From Paracrocinitomix sp040880585 (GTDB lineage Bacteria; Bacteroidota; Bacteroidia; Flavobacteriales_D; Crocinitomicaceae): DNA of 64,000 nucleotides. Where the stretch lies: NCBI GenBank assembly GCA_040880585.1, contig JBBDID010000044.1, positions 30,111 to 94,110 on the forward strand, given 5' to 3'. Made by a program: the position numbers and the translations under genes. The notes under the pieces are model-generated. The model was not told the origin of the DNA. It was given only the letters and a program-made list of their open reading frames with translations, and searched no databases. This document shows, one piece after another, positions 51,242 through 60,855 of this stretch; the first letter of the stretch is position 1; every line of letters starts with the position of its first letter.

Positions 51242-52021
51242 ATGAAAAAGACTATTTTAATGTTTGCAGCTGCAGGTTTAATGCTAGCTACCCCTTCTTG
51301 TAAAAAAGGAGAAAATGACCCGTTTTTAAGTTTATCCTCAAGAAAAGCCAGAGTGGCCGGAAACTGGGAAGTAACTGCTTATTCATATACCAGTAGAGAA
51401 GATGACTCAGATGGTGATTACTATGAAACTGATGCTGAGCTTGATGGAGATGTAATCACGTACAACTCTACATCTTATGATTCTGACAGCGGTACATCAA
51501 CAACCTTTACTTCAACGGTAACGCTTAACGAAGCAACGTATGCCTTTGAAAAAGACGGAACATGGTCAAGTGTTATGGATCTAACAGAAGTAGAAAGCTA
51601 TACCTATACTGATTGGATGGGTGATCAGCATACTGAAACTACTACGACTAACTCAGTAACAACGACTACAGGTCATTGGAGTTTCGCAGGAAAAGTGAAA
51701 GATGAATTCAAAAAGAAAGAAAGAATCATCATAAATACTTTGACAAGCGAGAGCTCTGACGAAGAAACAGTGAATGATAACAATGATACAGACGGAACAT
51801 CAACGTCTTCATCAAGTTCGTCTTCATCTTCAGTTAATTACTCAAGCGGTGAAGTGGTTCAGATTTATGAAATCGACCAGTTGAAATCAAAAGAGATGAT
51901 CTGGAAAACAGATCAAGACTTCTCTGGTTCATCTAGCTTTACTACTGGTGGAGTAACTACTACAAGTCAGTATGATGATTTTACAGCTGAAGAGTGGTGG
52001 ACACTTTCTATCGTTAAGTAA
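51242..52021 (+). CDS. Putative lipoprotein, Ser/Thr/Asp-rich, function unknown
   Basis: 259 aa. The signal MKKTILMFAAAGLMLATPSC puts a Cys at residue 20, a lipobox-like site. A short region ARVAGNWEVTAYSYTS resembles the 'GxWxVT' start of lipocalin-like or DUF4923-type Bacteroidota lipoproteins. The rest is unusually rich in Ser, Thr, Asp and Glu, including nine consecutive Ser near residue 190 and Thr runs. WSFAGKVKDEFKKKERIIIN is the only Lys-rich segment. It is a single-gene unit with its own promoter and a strong terminator. Probably surface- or periplasm-facing; function not recognised. Confidence 0.75.
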   Translation: MKKTILMFAAAGLMLATPSCKKGENDPFLSLSSRKARVAGNWEVTAYSYTSREDDSDGDYYETDAELDGDVITYNSTSYDSDSGTSTTFTSTVTLNEATYAFEKDGTWSSVMDLTEVESYTYTDWMGDQHTETTTTNSVTTTTGHWSFAGKVKDEFKKKERIIINTLTSESSDEETVNDNNDTDGTSTSSSSSSSSSVNYSSGEVVQIYEIDQLKSKEMIWKTDQDFSGSSSFTTGGVTTTSQYDDFTAEEWWTLSIVK

Positions 52022-52044
52022 ACGAAATAGATTGTAAAAAATCT

Positions 52045-52075
52045 AAAAGCCTTCCAGAAATGGAAGGCTTTTTTT
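52045..52075 (+). terminator. Rho-independent terminator of the lipoprotein gene
   Basis: AAAAGCCTTCC (52045-52055) pairs perfectly with GGAAGGCTTTT (52062-52072) around a 6-base loop, with further T after it, 24 bases past the stop codon. Confidence 0.92.
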
Positions 52076-52198
52076 ATGGGATTAACCTGGATAAAGTTTG
52101 ACATTAAAAAATAAACAGCCAAGAGTAAAGGTGGTGCTTCACTCATTTCATAGACTGAGTTTTTGTGTACAAGTTTGTTTCTCTTTTGATAAAAGGTA

Positions 52199-52229
52199 TT
52201 GAATCGACCTATTGAAATGCCTATATTTA
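52199..52229 (+). promoter_or_regulatory. Candidate promoter of dnaE
   Basis: TTG (52199-52201) and TATATTTA (52222-52229) are 20 bases apart. The -7 box has A instead of the final G of TAnnTTTG. It lies 31 bases before the dnaE ATG. Confidence 0.4.
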
Positions 52230-52260
52230 CATCCGGAACAAACAACAAACCAAACGCTTC

Positions 52261-55200
52261 ATGTACATCATCTTTGATACAGAAACTACGGGGCTTCCTA
52301 AAAACTGGAACGCTCCCTACACGGACACGGAGAATTGGCCGCGCTGTATTCAAATTGCCTGGCAGTTACATGATGAGAATGGAGTCTTACTTGAACACAA
52401 GGATTATATCATCCAGCCGGATGGCTTTAATATCCCCTTTGAATCAGAACAAATTCATGGTATCTCTACTGAACTGGCAGAAAAAAAAGGAGTTCCGATT
52501 CAGCAAGCGCTCGAAGCATTTAATGAAACCCTTCGTAAAGCAAAGTTTGTAGTCGGCCAAAACATTGGTTTTGATGTCAATGTAATGGGATGCGAATTTG
52601 TTCGATATGCCGTTGAAACTCCCATGCATAAGATGAAGGTGTTGGATACCTGTACCGAAAAAACGGCGCAGTTGTGTCAGATTCCGGGAGGAAGAGGAGG
52701 GAAGTTTAAACTTCCTACCCTGACAGAGTTGCATGAGTATTTGTTTCATGAACCCTTTGAAGATGCCCACAACGCAACAGCAGATGTTGAAGCAACAACA
52801 CGTTGTTTCTTTGAATTGATCCGAACCGGAAACTTTTCACAAAAAGAACTGCATGCAACCGATACCTATATTCGTGATTTTCTAAAGGCTCATCCCGATA
52901 AAATAAAAGCGGTTGGTTTAGAACACCAAAATTTAAAGGCTGAGTCAGATAAAATCAGAGAAGCTCAAGAAACGGTAACAGAAACACCGGTGGTTGAAAT
53001 TCGTGAAAACCTTTCCCGGCTTAAAGAAGTCACGTTTTCACATTTGCACAATTATTCTCAGTTTTCTATTCTTCAGTCAACAATCAAGGTGAAAAACTTG
53101 GTGCAAAGGGCCGGTGATTTTGGTTGTCCGGCAGTGGCATTGACCGATTCCGGGAATATGATGGCGGCTTTTCATTTTGTTCGAGATGTGAGTAATTACA
53201 ACGCTTCATTAAAGAAAAAACGAGAGGCGGCTCTGGAAAAAGGAGAAGATTTTAATAAAAAACCACTCATTCCGATTGTGGGGTGTGAATTCAATGTATG
53301 TGCAGATCGTTTGGACAAATCCAACAAAGACAATGGGGCTAAGGTTGTGTTTTTGGCAAAGAACAAAAAAGGGTATCACAATTTGGCGAAATTATCTTCA
53401 ATTGGATTTACAGAGGGTTTTTATTATGTTCCCCGGATTGATCGTGAAATAATTGAAAGGTATAAAGAAGGCTTGATTGTCTTAACTGGAAATTTGCAGG
53501 GAGAAATATCTAATTTAATCCTGAATGTTGGAGAAAATCAGGCAGAAGAAGCACTTTTATGGTGGAAAGAGCAATTTCAGGATGATTTTTATATTGAATT
53601 GATCCGCCACGGTTTACCGGAAGAAGACCGGGTGAATGAGACCTTAATCGCCTTTTCAAAAAAACACGACATTAAATTGATCGCCAGTAATAGCACTTAC
53701 TATTTAAATCAATCTGATGCCAAGGCGCATGATGTTTTATTGTGCATCAAAGATGGAGAATTACAATCCACACCAATAGGAAGAGGACGTGGTTTCCGTT
53801 TCGGATTACAGAATTCAGAATATTATTTCAAATCGCCGGATGAGATGAAAAAGCTCTTTTCTGATATTCCGGAGGCCATTGAGAACACAAATGAGGTGAT
53901 TCAAAAGTGTGAAGCCTATGAATTGGCTCGGGAAACATTGCTTCCTGCTTTTGAAATCCCGGAAGAGTTCCGGGATCCAAAAGACAAGGAAGATGGCAAA
54001 AAACGGGGAGAAAATAATTACCTCAGACATTTGACCTATGAAGGAGCCAAGAAACGGTATGATAAAATTACAGATGAAATTAGAGAGCGCCTTGATTTTG
54101 AATTGCAAACCATTGCCAACACAGGTTATCCGGGCTATTTTTTGATTGTACAGGACTTTTGTCAGGCAGCCAGGGATATGGACGTTTCAGTAGGACCCGG
54201 ACGAGGGTCTGCAGCCGGTTCAGCAGTGGCGTATTGTACGGGAATTACAAATGTGGATCCTATTGAGTACGATTTACTATTTGAGCGTTTCCTGAACCCT
54301 GAACGGGTGTCTTTACCGGATATCGATATTGATTTTGATGATGAGGGCAGGCAAAGTGTGATTGATTGGGTCATTGAAAAATACGGGGCAAATCAAGTAG
54401 CTCAGATCATCACTTATGGCACCATGGCGGCCAAATCATCTATTCGTGATACCGCACGGGTACTTGACCTTCCTTTACATGAGGCAGATCGACTTGCAAA
54501 ACTGGTTCCGGAGATCAAGCTCAAGAAAATATTTGGTTTGGATGATGTGGAATTAGCAGATGAACTGAAAAACAATCAGGACGATATCGATAAGGCCAAT
54601 CAGCTCAAAACGATAGCAAAGGCTAAGGGATTAGCTGGTGAAGTGGTGAATCAGGCCATTTTATTGGAGGGATCATTACGAAATACGGGGATTCATGCCT
54701 GCGGTGTGATCATCACCCCGGATGACATCACGAACTTTGTGCCGGTTGCACTGGCCAAAGATTCGGATATGTACTGTACCCAGTTTGACAACTCGGTGGC
54801 AGAAGATGCCGGTCTGTTAAAAATGGATTTTCTTGGGCTTAAAACACTTACGTTAATTAAAGATGCTGTTAAAATCGTCAAACAACGACATGGAGTTGAT
54901 TTGGATCCCGAGAATTTCCCAAAGGACGACGAAAAAACCTATGAGCTTTTTCAAAAAGGAGAGACGGTAGGTATATTCCAGTACGAATCTGCCGGAATGC
55001 AAAAATACCTGAGAGAACTGAAGCCTACTGTTTTTGCTGATTTGATCGCTATGAACGCCTTGTATCGTCCGGGGCCATTAGAGTATATCCCTTCATTTAT
55101 TCGCAGAAAACATGGGCTGGAAGAGATTGAATATGATCTGGAGGCTACGAAAGAATACCTGGAAGAAACCTACGGAATTACGGTTTATCAAGAGCAGGTC

Positions 55201-56628
55201 ATGTTATTGTCGCAAAAATTGGCGGGTTTTACAAAAGGTGAAGCAGATACCTTGCGAAAGGCCATGGGAAAAAAGAAACTTGATCTTTTGGCAAAATTGA
55301 AACCCAAATTTTTAGATCAGGGAGCCGAAAACGGACACGATCGAAAAATTCTGGAAAAAATATGGGTAGATTGGGAAGCCTTTGCTTCTTATGCCTTCAA
55401 TAAATCTCACTCTACCTGTTACGCATGGATTGCTTACCAAACAGCTTATCTCAAAGCAAATTATCCGGCTGAATACATGGCGTCTGTCTTGAGTAACAAC
55501 ATGAGTGACCTGAAACAGGTGACCTTGTTCATGGAAGAGTGCAAACGACATGGAATTCCGGTATTAGGTCCGGATGTCAATGAATCCCAGTACAAATTTA
55601 CCGTGAATAAAGAGGGAGCGATTCGCTTTGGTTTGGGGGCAATAAAAGGGGTAGGGGGTAAACCCGTAGAAGCAATTGTTTCAGAACGCGAAGAAAACGG
55701 TCTATACCTTTCTATTTTTGATATGGCGTCCAGAGTGAGTTTAAGAGCTTGTAATAAGCGGGTGTTTGAGTCATTGGTTTTGGCGGGAGGATTTGATTCT
55801 TTTGGAGATATCTACCGTTCTCAGTTCTTTGCAGAGGATCAGAATAAGAAGGTTTTTTTGGAAAATGCCATTAAATTCGGAGCAAGGGTACAAGAGAATA
55901 AAGATTCTTCACAGGTTTCTATGTTTGGTGAGGTAAGTGCTGAGGACGTGCCCCAACCACAGCCTCCGCGTATAGAAGAATGGCCAACCTTAACCAAACT
56001 CAGTAAAGAAAAAGAAGTGATCGGGATTTACATCTCAGGCCACCCTCTGGATGATTTTAAACTAGAGATCAAAAGCTTTTGCAATGCCAGCGTTTCTGAT
56101 ATTATTCAGTTAGAAAAACATGCCAATCGTGAATTGAAAATCGCCGGAATTATTACAGATGCGCAACACCGAACTACCAAACACGGTAATCCCTTCGGAA
56201 CGTTTGATATAGAAGATTATTCAGATAGCCAACGGATATTTGTGTTTGGAGAAGATTATATGCGGTTCAAGCACATGCTGTCACTGGGAACCTTTGTATA
56301 TATGACCGGAAGGGTGCAGAAAAAGAAATACGGAGATGAATTAGAATTCAAGGTAACGGCAATGGATTTGCTTTCAGAACTTCGGGAAAAAAAGGCGAAA
56401 ACCTTGTGTCTTTCTGTAGAAAGTGCTGATTTGACAGATAAAATGATTGATGAATTGTATCATTTGGTGCAGGATCATTCGGGAAATTGCTCCTTGAAGT
56501 TTATCTTGAAAGATCATAAATCAAAATCCACGATCAAAATGCCTTCCCGATCATTTAAAGTAAATGTGGAAAACGCATTCATCCATGAAGTTGAAAAATT
56601 ACAGGTTTTTGAATATGCTATTGAGTAG
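52261..56628 (+). CDS. dnaE: DNA polymerase III alpha subunit with fused N-terminal 3'-5' exonuclease
   Basis: A 1455 aa replicative polymerase. Residues 1-190 form a DnaQ-like DEDDh exonuclease: IIFDTETTGLPKNW (DxE), VVGQNIGFDVNVM, and DAHNATADVEATTRCF. The PHP domain follows (about 260-480, with FSHLHNYSQFSIL and VALTDSGNMMAAFHF). The polymerase core has VGPGRGSAAGSAVAYCTGIT and PDIDIDFDDEGRQSVIDW, which holds catalytic aspartates. SYAFNKSHSTCYAWIAYQTA is near 1050. An OB-fold segment is near 1290-1370. Typical DnaE proteins are about 1150-1250 aa, so the extra length is the exonuclease, probably making a separate epsilon subunit dispensable. Confidence 0.96.
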   Translation: MYIIFDTETTGLPKNWNAPYTDTENWPRCIQIAWQLHDENGVLLEHKDYIIQPDGFNIPFESEQIHGISTELAEKKGVPIQQALEAFNETLRKAKFVVGQNIGFDVNVMGCEFVRYAVETPMHKMKVLDTCTEKTAQLCQIPGGRGGKFKLPTLTELHEYLFHEPFEDAHNATADVEATTRCFFELIRTGNFSQKELHATDTYIRDFLKAHPDKIKAVGLEHQNLKAESDKIREAQETVTETPVVEIRENLSRLKEVTFSHLHNYSQFSILQSTIKVKNLVQRAGDFGCPAVALTDSGNMMAAFHFVRDVSNYNASLKKKREAALEKGEDFNKKPLIPIVGCEFNVCADRLDKSNKDNGAKVVFLAKNKKGYHNLAKLSSIGFTEGFYYVPRIDREIIERYKEGLIVLTGNLQGEISNLILNVGENQAEEALLWWKEQFQDDFYIELIRHGLPEEDRVNETLIAFSKKHDIKLIASNSTYYLNQSDAKAHDVLLCIKDGELQSTPIGRGRGFRFGLQNSEYYFKSPDEMKKLFSDIPEAIENTNEVIQKCEAYELARETLLPAFEIPEEFRDPKDKEDGKKRGENNYLRHLTYEGAKKRYDKITDEIRERLDFELQTIANTGYPGYFLIVQDFCQAARDMDVSVGPGRGSAAGSAVAYCTGITNVDPIEYDLLFERFLNPERVSLPDIDIDFDDEGRQSVIDWVIEKYGANQVAQIITYGTMAAKSSIRDTARVLDLPLHEADRLAKLVPEIKLKKIFGLDDVELADELKNNQDDIDKANQLKTIAKAKGLAGEVVNQAILLEGSLRNTGIHACGVIITPDDITNFVPVALAKDSDMYCTQFDNSVAEDAGLLKMDFLGLKTLTLIKDAVKIVKQRHGVDLDPENFPKDDEKTYELFQKGETVGIFQYESAGMQKYLRELKPTVFADLIAMNALYRPGPLEYIPSFIRRKHGLEEIEYDLEATKEYLEETYGITVYQEQVMLLSQKLAGFTKGEADTLRKAMGKKKLDLLAKLKPKFLDQGAENGHDRKILEKIWVDWEAFASYAFNKSHSTCYAWIAYQTAYLKANYPAEYMASVLSNNMSDLKQVTLFMEECKRHGIPVLGPDVNESQYKFTVNKEGAIRFGLGAIKGVGGKPVEAIVSEREENGLYLSIFDMASRVSLRACNKRVFESLVLAGGFDSFGDIYRSQFFAEDQNKKVFLENAIKFGARVQENKDSSQVSMFGEVSAEDVPQPQPPRIEEWPTLTKLSKEKEVIGIYISGHPLDDFKLEIKSFCNASVSDIIQLEKHANRELKIAGIITDAQHRTTKHGNPFGTFDIEDYSDSQRIFVFGEDYMRFKHMLSLGTFVYMTGRVQKKKYGDELEFKVTAMDLLSELREKKAKTLCLSVESADLTDKMIDELYHLVQDHSGNCSLKFILKDHKSKSTIKMPSRSFKVNVENAFIHEVEKLQVFEYAIE

Positions 56629-56630
56629 TC

Positions 56631-57146
56631 TTACAATATACTAAACGAATTCACGTAATCTTCTACTACATCTTCTTCATAATCCTTTTTTTTACTGGAA
56701 AAGGCAGAGATCCTGAACTCAATATTGTGTGCCATACAAATATTCATTGCACCTATTATTTTCATTTTTTTTCCTTGCGGATTTTCCAGTTTTCCTTTGA
56801 TCGGATTGGATAAACCGGGATATTGGTTATCCACCGTCCAGCCCTCCAGTTTTCTCTTTTTGAATTTAGAGTTAAACGAATCGGCAGTGATGATAATCCC
56901 TTCGGCAATTTTGGTGGCATATTGATCTTTTGGGATAATCTCATCATAGATAAATGCAGATACAAAGAACATCATCCCCCGATAAATACAACTCACGGAA
57001 ACTGAAGTCATACCTTCTGCACGTTCAGTTTGTTCGTCATATTCTGCGGGAAAAGTGACCTTAAAGCGGGCTTCTTTGTTGATATAGGTTTCACTGCATA
57101 CCCCTGTAAAAGGTAAAAGGAGGAAAAAAAGTGTAAGCAATCTCAT
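56631..57146 (-). CDS. Secreted protein of unknown function
   Basis: About 171 aa. The signal peptide MRLLTLFFLLLPFTGVCS begins at ATG 57146; the frame stays open 45 bases further into the oligopeptidase gene, but that extension lacks signal character. The mature part starts ETYINKEARFKVTFPAEYDE and contains an alternating pattern resembling PsbP/DUF1795-like 'xFxVxFPxxxxxx' domains. GAMNICMAHNIEFRISAFSS follows near the end. The family is not recognised with confidence. It lies 17 bases after oligopeptidase B on the same strand and is probably co-transcribed. Confidence 0.75.
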   Translation of the reverse strand: MRLLTLFFLLLPFTGVCSETYINKEARFKVTFPAEYDEQTERAEGMTSVSVSCIYRGMMFFVSAFIYDEIIPKDQYATKIAEGIIITADSFNSKFKKRKLEGWTVDNQYPGLSNPIKGKLENPQGKKMKIIGAMNICMAHNIEFRISAFSSKKKDYEEDVVEDYVNSFSIL

Positions 57147-57163
57147 AGGTCGTGAAGGTACAA

Positions 57164-59251
57164 TTATTTTATTTTTATTCCGCATTGCCAAAGGATAAAA
57201 GCATATTCCATAGCGAGTTCTCTGAGGGATTCAAATCGCCCGCTGGCTCCTCCATGTCCCGCCTCCATGTTGGTGTATAGTAAAACGGGTCGTTGATCGG
57301 TTTTCATATCCCGCAGCCGAGCAACATATTTGGTAGGCTCCCAGTATTGCACTTGAGAATCGTGCAAACCTGAAGTAATCAACATGGCCGGATACGCTTT
57401 TGTTTCAATATTGTCATAAGGAGAGTAAGACAACATATAGTCATAATACTCCTTTTCGTTGGGATCGCCCCATTCATCATATTCACCCGTGGTTAGTGGA
57501 ATGGATTCATCAAGCATAGTAGTGACAACATCTACAAAAGGAACCTGGGAAACAATGCCGGTATATAAATCCGGGCGATAATTCGCGATTGCTCCCATGA
57601 GTAGACCGCCTGCAGATCCGCCCATAGCAAAAACCAACTCCCTTGAAACGTATTTCTTCTCAATCAGGTATTCGGTGCTGTCAATAAAATCAAAAAATGT
57701 ATTCTTTTTTTGCAATAATTTTCCGGATTCATACCAATTTCTTCCCAAATATTCTCCGCCCCGTACATGGACAATGGCAAAGATGAATCCGCGATCTAAA
57801 AGGGATAATCGATTTGAACTGAAATAGGGATCTATGGTGGCGCCGTAAGAGCCATAAGCATAGAGTAAAATGGGGTTGGCAGCATCTTTTTTGAATTGAT
57901 CTTTACGGTACACCAGTGAAACCGGAACCTTCACCCCGTCACGTGCCGGCGCCCAAATTCGCTCAGAAATGTAGTTCTCAGCTTTAAAATCACCCTGTAC
58001 CTCCATTTGTTTGATCAGTTCTTTCTCAAAGGTTTGCAGATTGATCACAAAAACAGAAGAAGGAGTAGTCATAGAACTATATCCAATTCGCAATTGATCG
58101 CTATCTATCTCCGGATTGGTTCCAATGTAAAGCGTATAGGTCTCCTCAAAATTAGGAATAATAGATTGACGATTAGTTTTGAGGTGATACACCCTCAAAC
58201 GTGAAAGTCCGTTCTCTTTTTCCTGAATTACGTAATAATCCAGAAATACTTCAAAGTCTTCAATATAAATATCGCTTGAATGCTCCTGCACCGTGACCCA
58301 TTTTTCAAAACGGCTATCCTTCACAGAACATTCCATGATCTTAAAGTTTTCTGCATTCTTGTTGGTTTTGATCACGGCTTTTTCGCCATCCATTTCCACG
58401 TAGTATTCGTGCCCTTCTTCCCTTTCTAAAAATAGCTGAAAGGGAGTGTCATCATCTGCAGATTTAACCTGGTATTCAGTAGTTAAAGTGCTGTGTGAGC
58501 TGATCAAAAGGTGGGAGAAATCTTTATTCAGCTCTACACTACAGCTATAAGTTTCATCTTTTTCTTCAAAAATCAATTGCTCAGAACTGTCAGACAAGGA
58601 ATAACACATCACTTTATTTCTTCGCAGGGTTTCCTCATCTTTCAGGCAGTAATACAAATCATTTCCGTTGTTGTGCCAGGCCAAATCACTACTTGCATTT
58701 TCAATCACATTTGGTAAAAGCACTCCGGTTTGCAGGTTTTTAAATCGGATTCTATACATGCGCCTGCCTGAAATATCTTCTGTAAAAGCCATCCACTGAT
58801 TATCCTTACTGATAGAAAAGGAAACAAAATCATAATAGGGATGTTTTTTTGCTTCCAGATTATCATTCCAAAGAATTTCTTCTTCTTGTTCTAAAGTGCC
58901 TTTTTTTCTACAGTGGATGGGATGTTCATTGCCTTTTTCATAGCGAGAATAATACCAATAGCCGTTTTTGAAATAAGGGGGAGATTCATCTTCTTCTTTG
59001 ATGCGCGATTTCAGTTCCTGATAAAGATTTTCCTGATTGACGCCACAATGCGCAAGAATTTGCTCGGTATACCGATTTTCCTGCTCCAAATAATCGATCA
59101 CCTCAGGATGTTCTCTTTCTTTTAACCAAAAATACTCATCCGTACGTGTCTTACCGTGCATTTTCAGCAACTTCGGTTGCTTTTTCGCTTTTGGCGGTTG
59201 AATGGGAATAGGGGCTGAATTGTTTGTAGGTGTTTTCAATGTATGTTTCAT
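57164..59251 (-). CDS. Oligopeptidase B-like S9 serine peptidase
   Basis: A 695 aa prolyl-oligopeptidase family enzyme that cleaves peptides after basic residues if it is true OpB. The propeller domain (about 70-410) is followed by the hydrolase domain. That domain has LLYAYGSYGATIDPYFSS, AIVHVRGGEYLGRNWYE, MGGSAGGLLMGA (Ser546), TSGLHDSQVQYWEP (Asp631) and EAGHGG (His666). EYDEWGDPNEKEYYDYMLSYSPYDNI is split by the same conserved positions as OpB. The N-terminal PPKAKKQPKLLKMHGKTR matches the conserved OpB start, so I keep the upstream ATG at 59251 although it overlaps the L,D-transpeptidase gene by 101 bases. No signal peptide, so cytoplasmic. Confidence 0.92.
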   Translation of the reverse strand: MKHTLKTPTNNSAPIPIQPPKAKKQPKLLKMHGKTRTDEYFWLKEREHPEVIDYLEQENRYTEQILAHCGVNQENLYQELKSRIKEEDESPPYFKNGYWYYSRYEKGNEHPIHCRKKGTLEQEEEILWNDNLEAKKHPYYDFVSFSISKDNQWMAFTEDISGRRMYRIRFKNLQTGVLLPNVIENASSDLAWHNNGNDLYYCLKDEETLRRNKVMCYSLSDSSEQLIFEEKDETYSCSVELNKDFSHLLISSHSTLTTEYQVKSADDDTPFQLFLEREEGHEYYVEMDGEKAVIKTNKNAENFKIMECSVKDSRFEKWVTVQEHSSDIYIEDFEVFLDYYVIQEKENGLSRLRVYHLKTNRQSIIPNFEETYTLYIGTNPEIDSDQLRIGYSSMTTPSSVFVINLQTFEKELIKQMEVQGDFKAENYISERIWAPARDGVKVPVSLVYRKDQFKKDAANPILLYAYGSYGATIDPYFSSNRLSLLDRGFIFAIVHVRGGEYLGRNWYESGKLLQKKNTFFDFIDSTEYLIEKKYVSRELVFAMGGSAGGLLMGAIANYRPDLYTGIVSQVPFVDVVTTMLDESIPLTTGEYDEWGDPNEKEYYDYMLSYSPYDNIETKAYPAMLITSGLHDSQVQYWEPTKYVARLRDMKTDQRPVLLYTNMEAGHGGASGRFESLRELAMEYAFILWQCGIKIK

Positions 59252-60803
59252 CTCGTCCGTAAATATCGGGATGAAAAATCACTTTTCCACTACTATCTGC
59301 TGTTGCTGTGAAATATTCCAGATAAACTTCAAAGGGATGATTCAATTCAATAACGCGCTGACCTCCTCTTGTTACCATTGAATCTACGGTATCCGGCGGA
59401 AATCTGTCCGAATCTTTTTGAAGGATGGTTTTTGCCAGATCGAAGGGATGTTCTAACCTGACACAGCCGTGAGAATAAGCTCTTACATCATTGTTAAATA
59501 AATATTTTCCCGGGGTGTCATGGATAAAAATAAAATCCGAATTGGGAAAGAGAAATTTCACCCTGCCCAAACTATTACCTCCACCGGCATCCTGACGAAC
59601 TTTATAGCTGAAACTATTTTGAGAAATGTCATTCCAATTGATTTCAATAGGATTAATTTGTTCTCCATCTTTAAAGAGTTTAAATCCTTTTTTTTCAAAA
59701 TAGGCGCTATCTTTTCTTACACCGTATAAAATTTCTGTGGAAGCAATGGAGTAGGGCACATGCCAAAAAGGATTGGTGACAATTTGTTTTAAACTGGCAT
59801 GGAATTCGGGAGTTTGAGTGGTGTAGGCGCCAACAATTACCCGGTGGGTTCTTTTAACCTCTCCACTATCTACATAGTATAAGGTAAATTCCGGAATATT
59901 GACCCGGATGTATTCTTCAGGATACTCTTTCTTCCATCTCCATTTTTCTAAACTGAGCGCCGCCTGATAAAAACGATCCATATTGCTTTTTTCCAATGCA
60001 TTTGAAGTCCAACGACCGACAATTGCGTCATCTTTTAATCCATTTCTGCGCTGGAAATACTTTAACTGCACAAGAAAAGCAGAGTCTTGTTTACTGACCG
60101 TAGAATCAATAAATGCGTGTCCAATCAGAGCTTCGTAGGCTTTTGCGTAACAGGCAACCGAATCTTCTTTGAAAGGAGGAATGGAGTAGTGGGTTGTATC
60201 GAGTGGATATTCGTCAATAAATTGGGAAAGGCCACTTTGTAATTGGCGATACTCTTTAAAATTGGGTTGATGACTCTCAATGATCGCTTTAACCGATTTC
60301 CCTTCAATCACTCTATTCAATTCGGTAAACAGGTCAAAATTCAGGGAGTCTCTTTTCCATACATACTGTTTTGTTTGCGGATCTATACATCCTGCATTTA
60401 CATGGGTGGTAAAGAGAAAAAAAGCATTGGTAAGCAATATTTCTGCATCCAGTAAAGCCGTGTCTTTTGCCTTTCTCAGCAGTTGGTCATGGAACATCCC
60501 CGGAACAAGTCCATAATCTCTGGAATTATCAATCAACTCATACATCTCCCGACCGCTGGCATTGAGCCCTGATTTTTTTGTCCAAACCGGTTCAAAATTA
60601 TTTTCTTTATAATAATTTAATACATCAACAGAAGCTAGCAGTGTATCTTGATGATAGGCCAAATACTCCATTTTTTCAAACCGACTTCGTAACTGCTGAC
60701 TAATTTGCAATTCTTCTGCTGAAAGTTCTCGTGAATTAGATGAACAGGCTTGTAATGAAACTAAAATCAGTCCAAAGAGTATATAGTTGAATAAGTATTT
60801 CAT
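59151..60803 (-). CDS. L,D-transpeptidase lipoprotein (YcbB/LdtD-like)
   Basis: About 550 aa. MKYLFNYILFGLILVSLQAC is a lipoprotein signal starting at ATG 60803 (the frame opens earlier only at a TTG). It is organised as an N-terminal scaffold, a peptidoglycan-binding-type segment (VQLKYFQRRNGLKDDAIVG, about 245) and a YkuD catalytic domain with FIHDTPGKYLFN and AYSHGCVRLEHPFDLA (Cys about 447). It forms 3-3 crosslinks in peptidoglycan or attaches proteins to it. The 3' end runs 101 bases into the oligopeptidase gene. It is divergent from the rhomboid gene. Confidence 0.9.
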   Translation of the reverse strand: MKYLFNYILFGLILVSLQACSSNSRELSAEELQISQQLRSRFEKMEYLAYHQDTLLASVDVLNYYKENNFEPVWTKKSGLNASGREMYELIDNSRDYGLVPGMFHDQLLRKAKDTALLDAEILLTNAFFLFTTHVNAGCIDPQTKQYVWKRDSLNFDLFTELNRVIEGKSVKAIIESHQPNFKEYRQLQSGLSQFIDEYPLDTTHYSIPPFKEDSVACYAKAYEALIGHAFIDSTVSKQDSAFLVQLKYFQRRNGLKDDAIVGRWTSNALEKSNMDRFYQAALSLEKWRWKKEYPEEYIRVNIPEFTLYYVDSGEVKRTHRVIVGAYTTQTPEFHASLKQIVTNPFWHVPYSIASTEILYGVRKDSAYFEKKGFKLFKDGEQINPIEINWNDISQNSFSYKVRQDAGGGNSLGRVKFLFPNSDFIFIHDTPGKYLFNNDVRAYSHGCVRLEHPFDLAKTILQKDSDRFPPDTVDSMVTRGGQRVIELNHPFEVYLEYFTATADSSGKVIFHPDIYGRDETYIENTYKQFSPYSHSTAKSEKATEVAENAR

Positions 60804-60855
60804 TTCGCATGCAAGGTAATTAAAAGATTTATTCAATTAAACAACAAACGATTAA

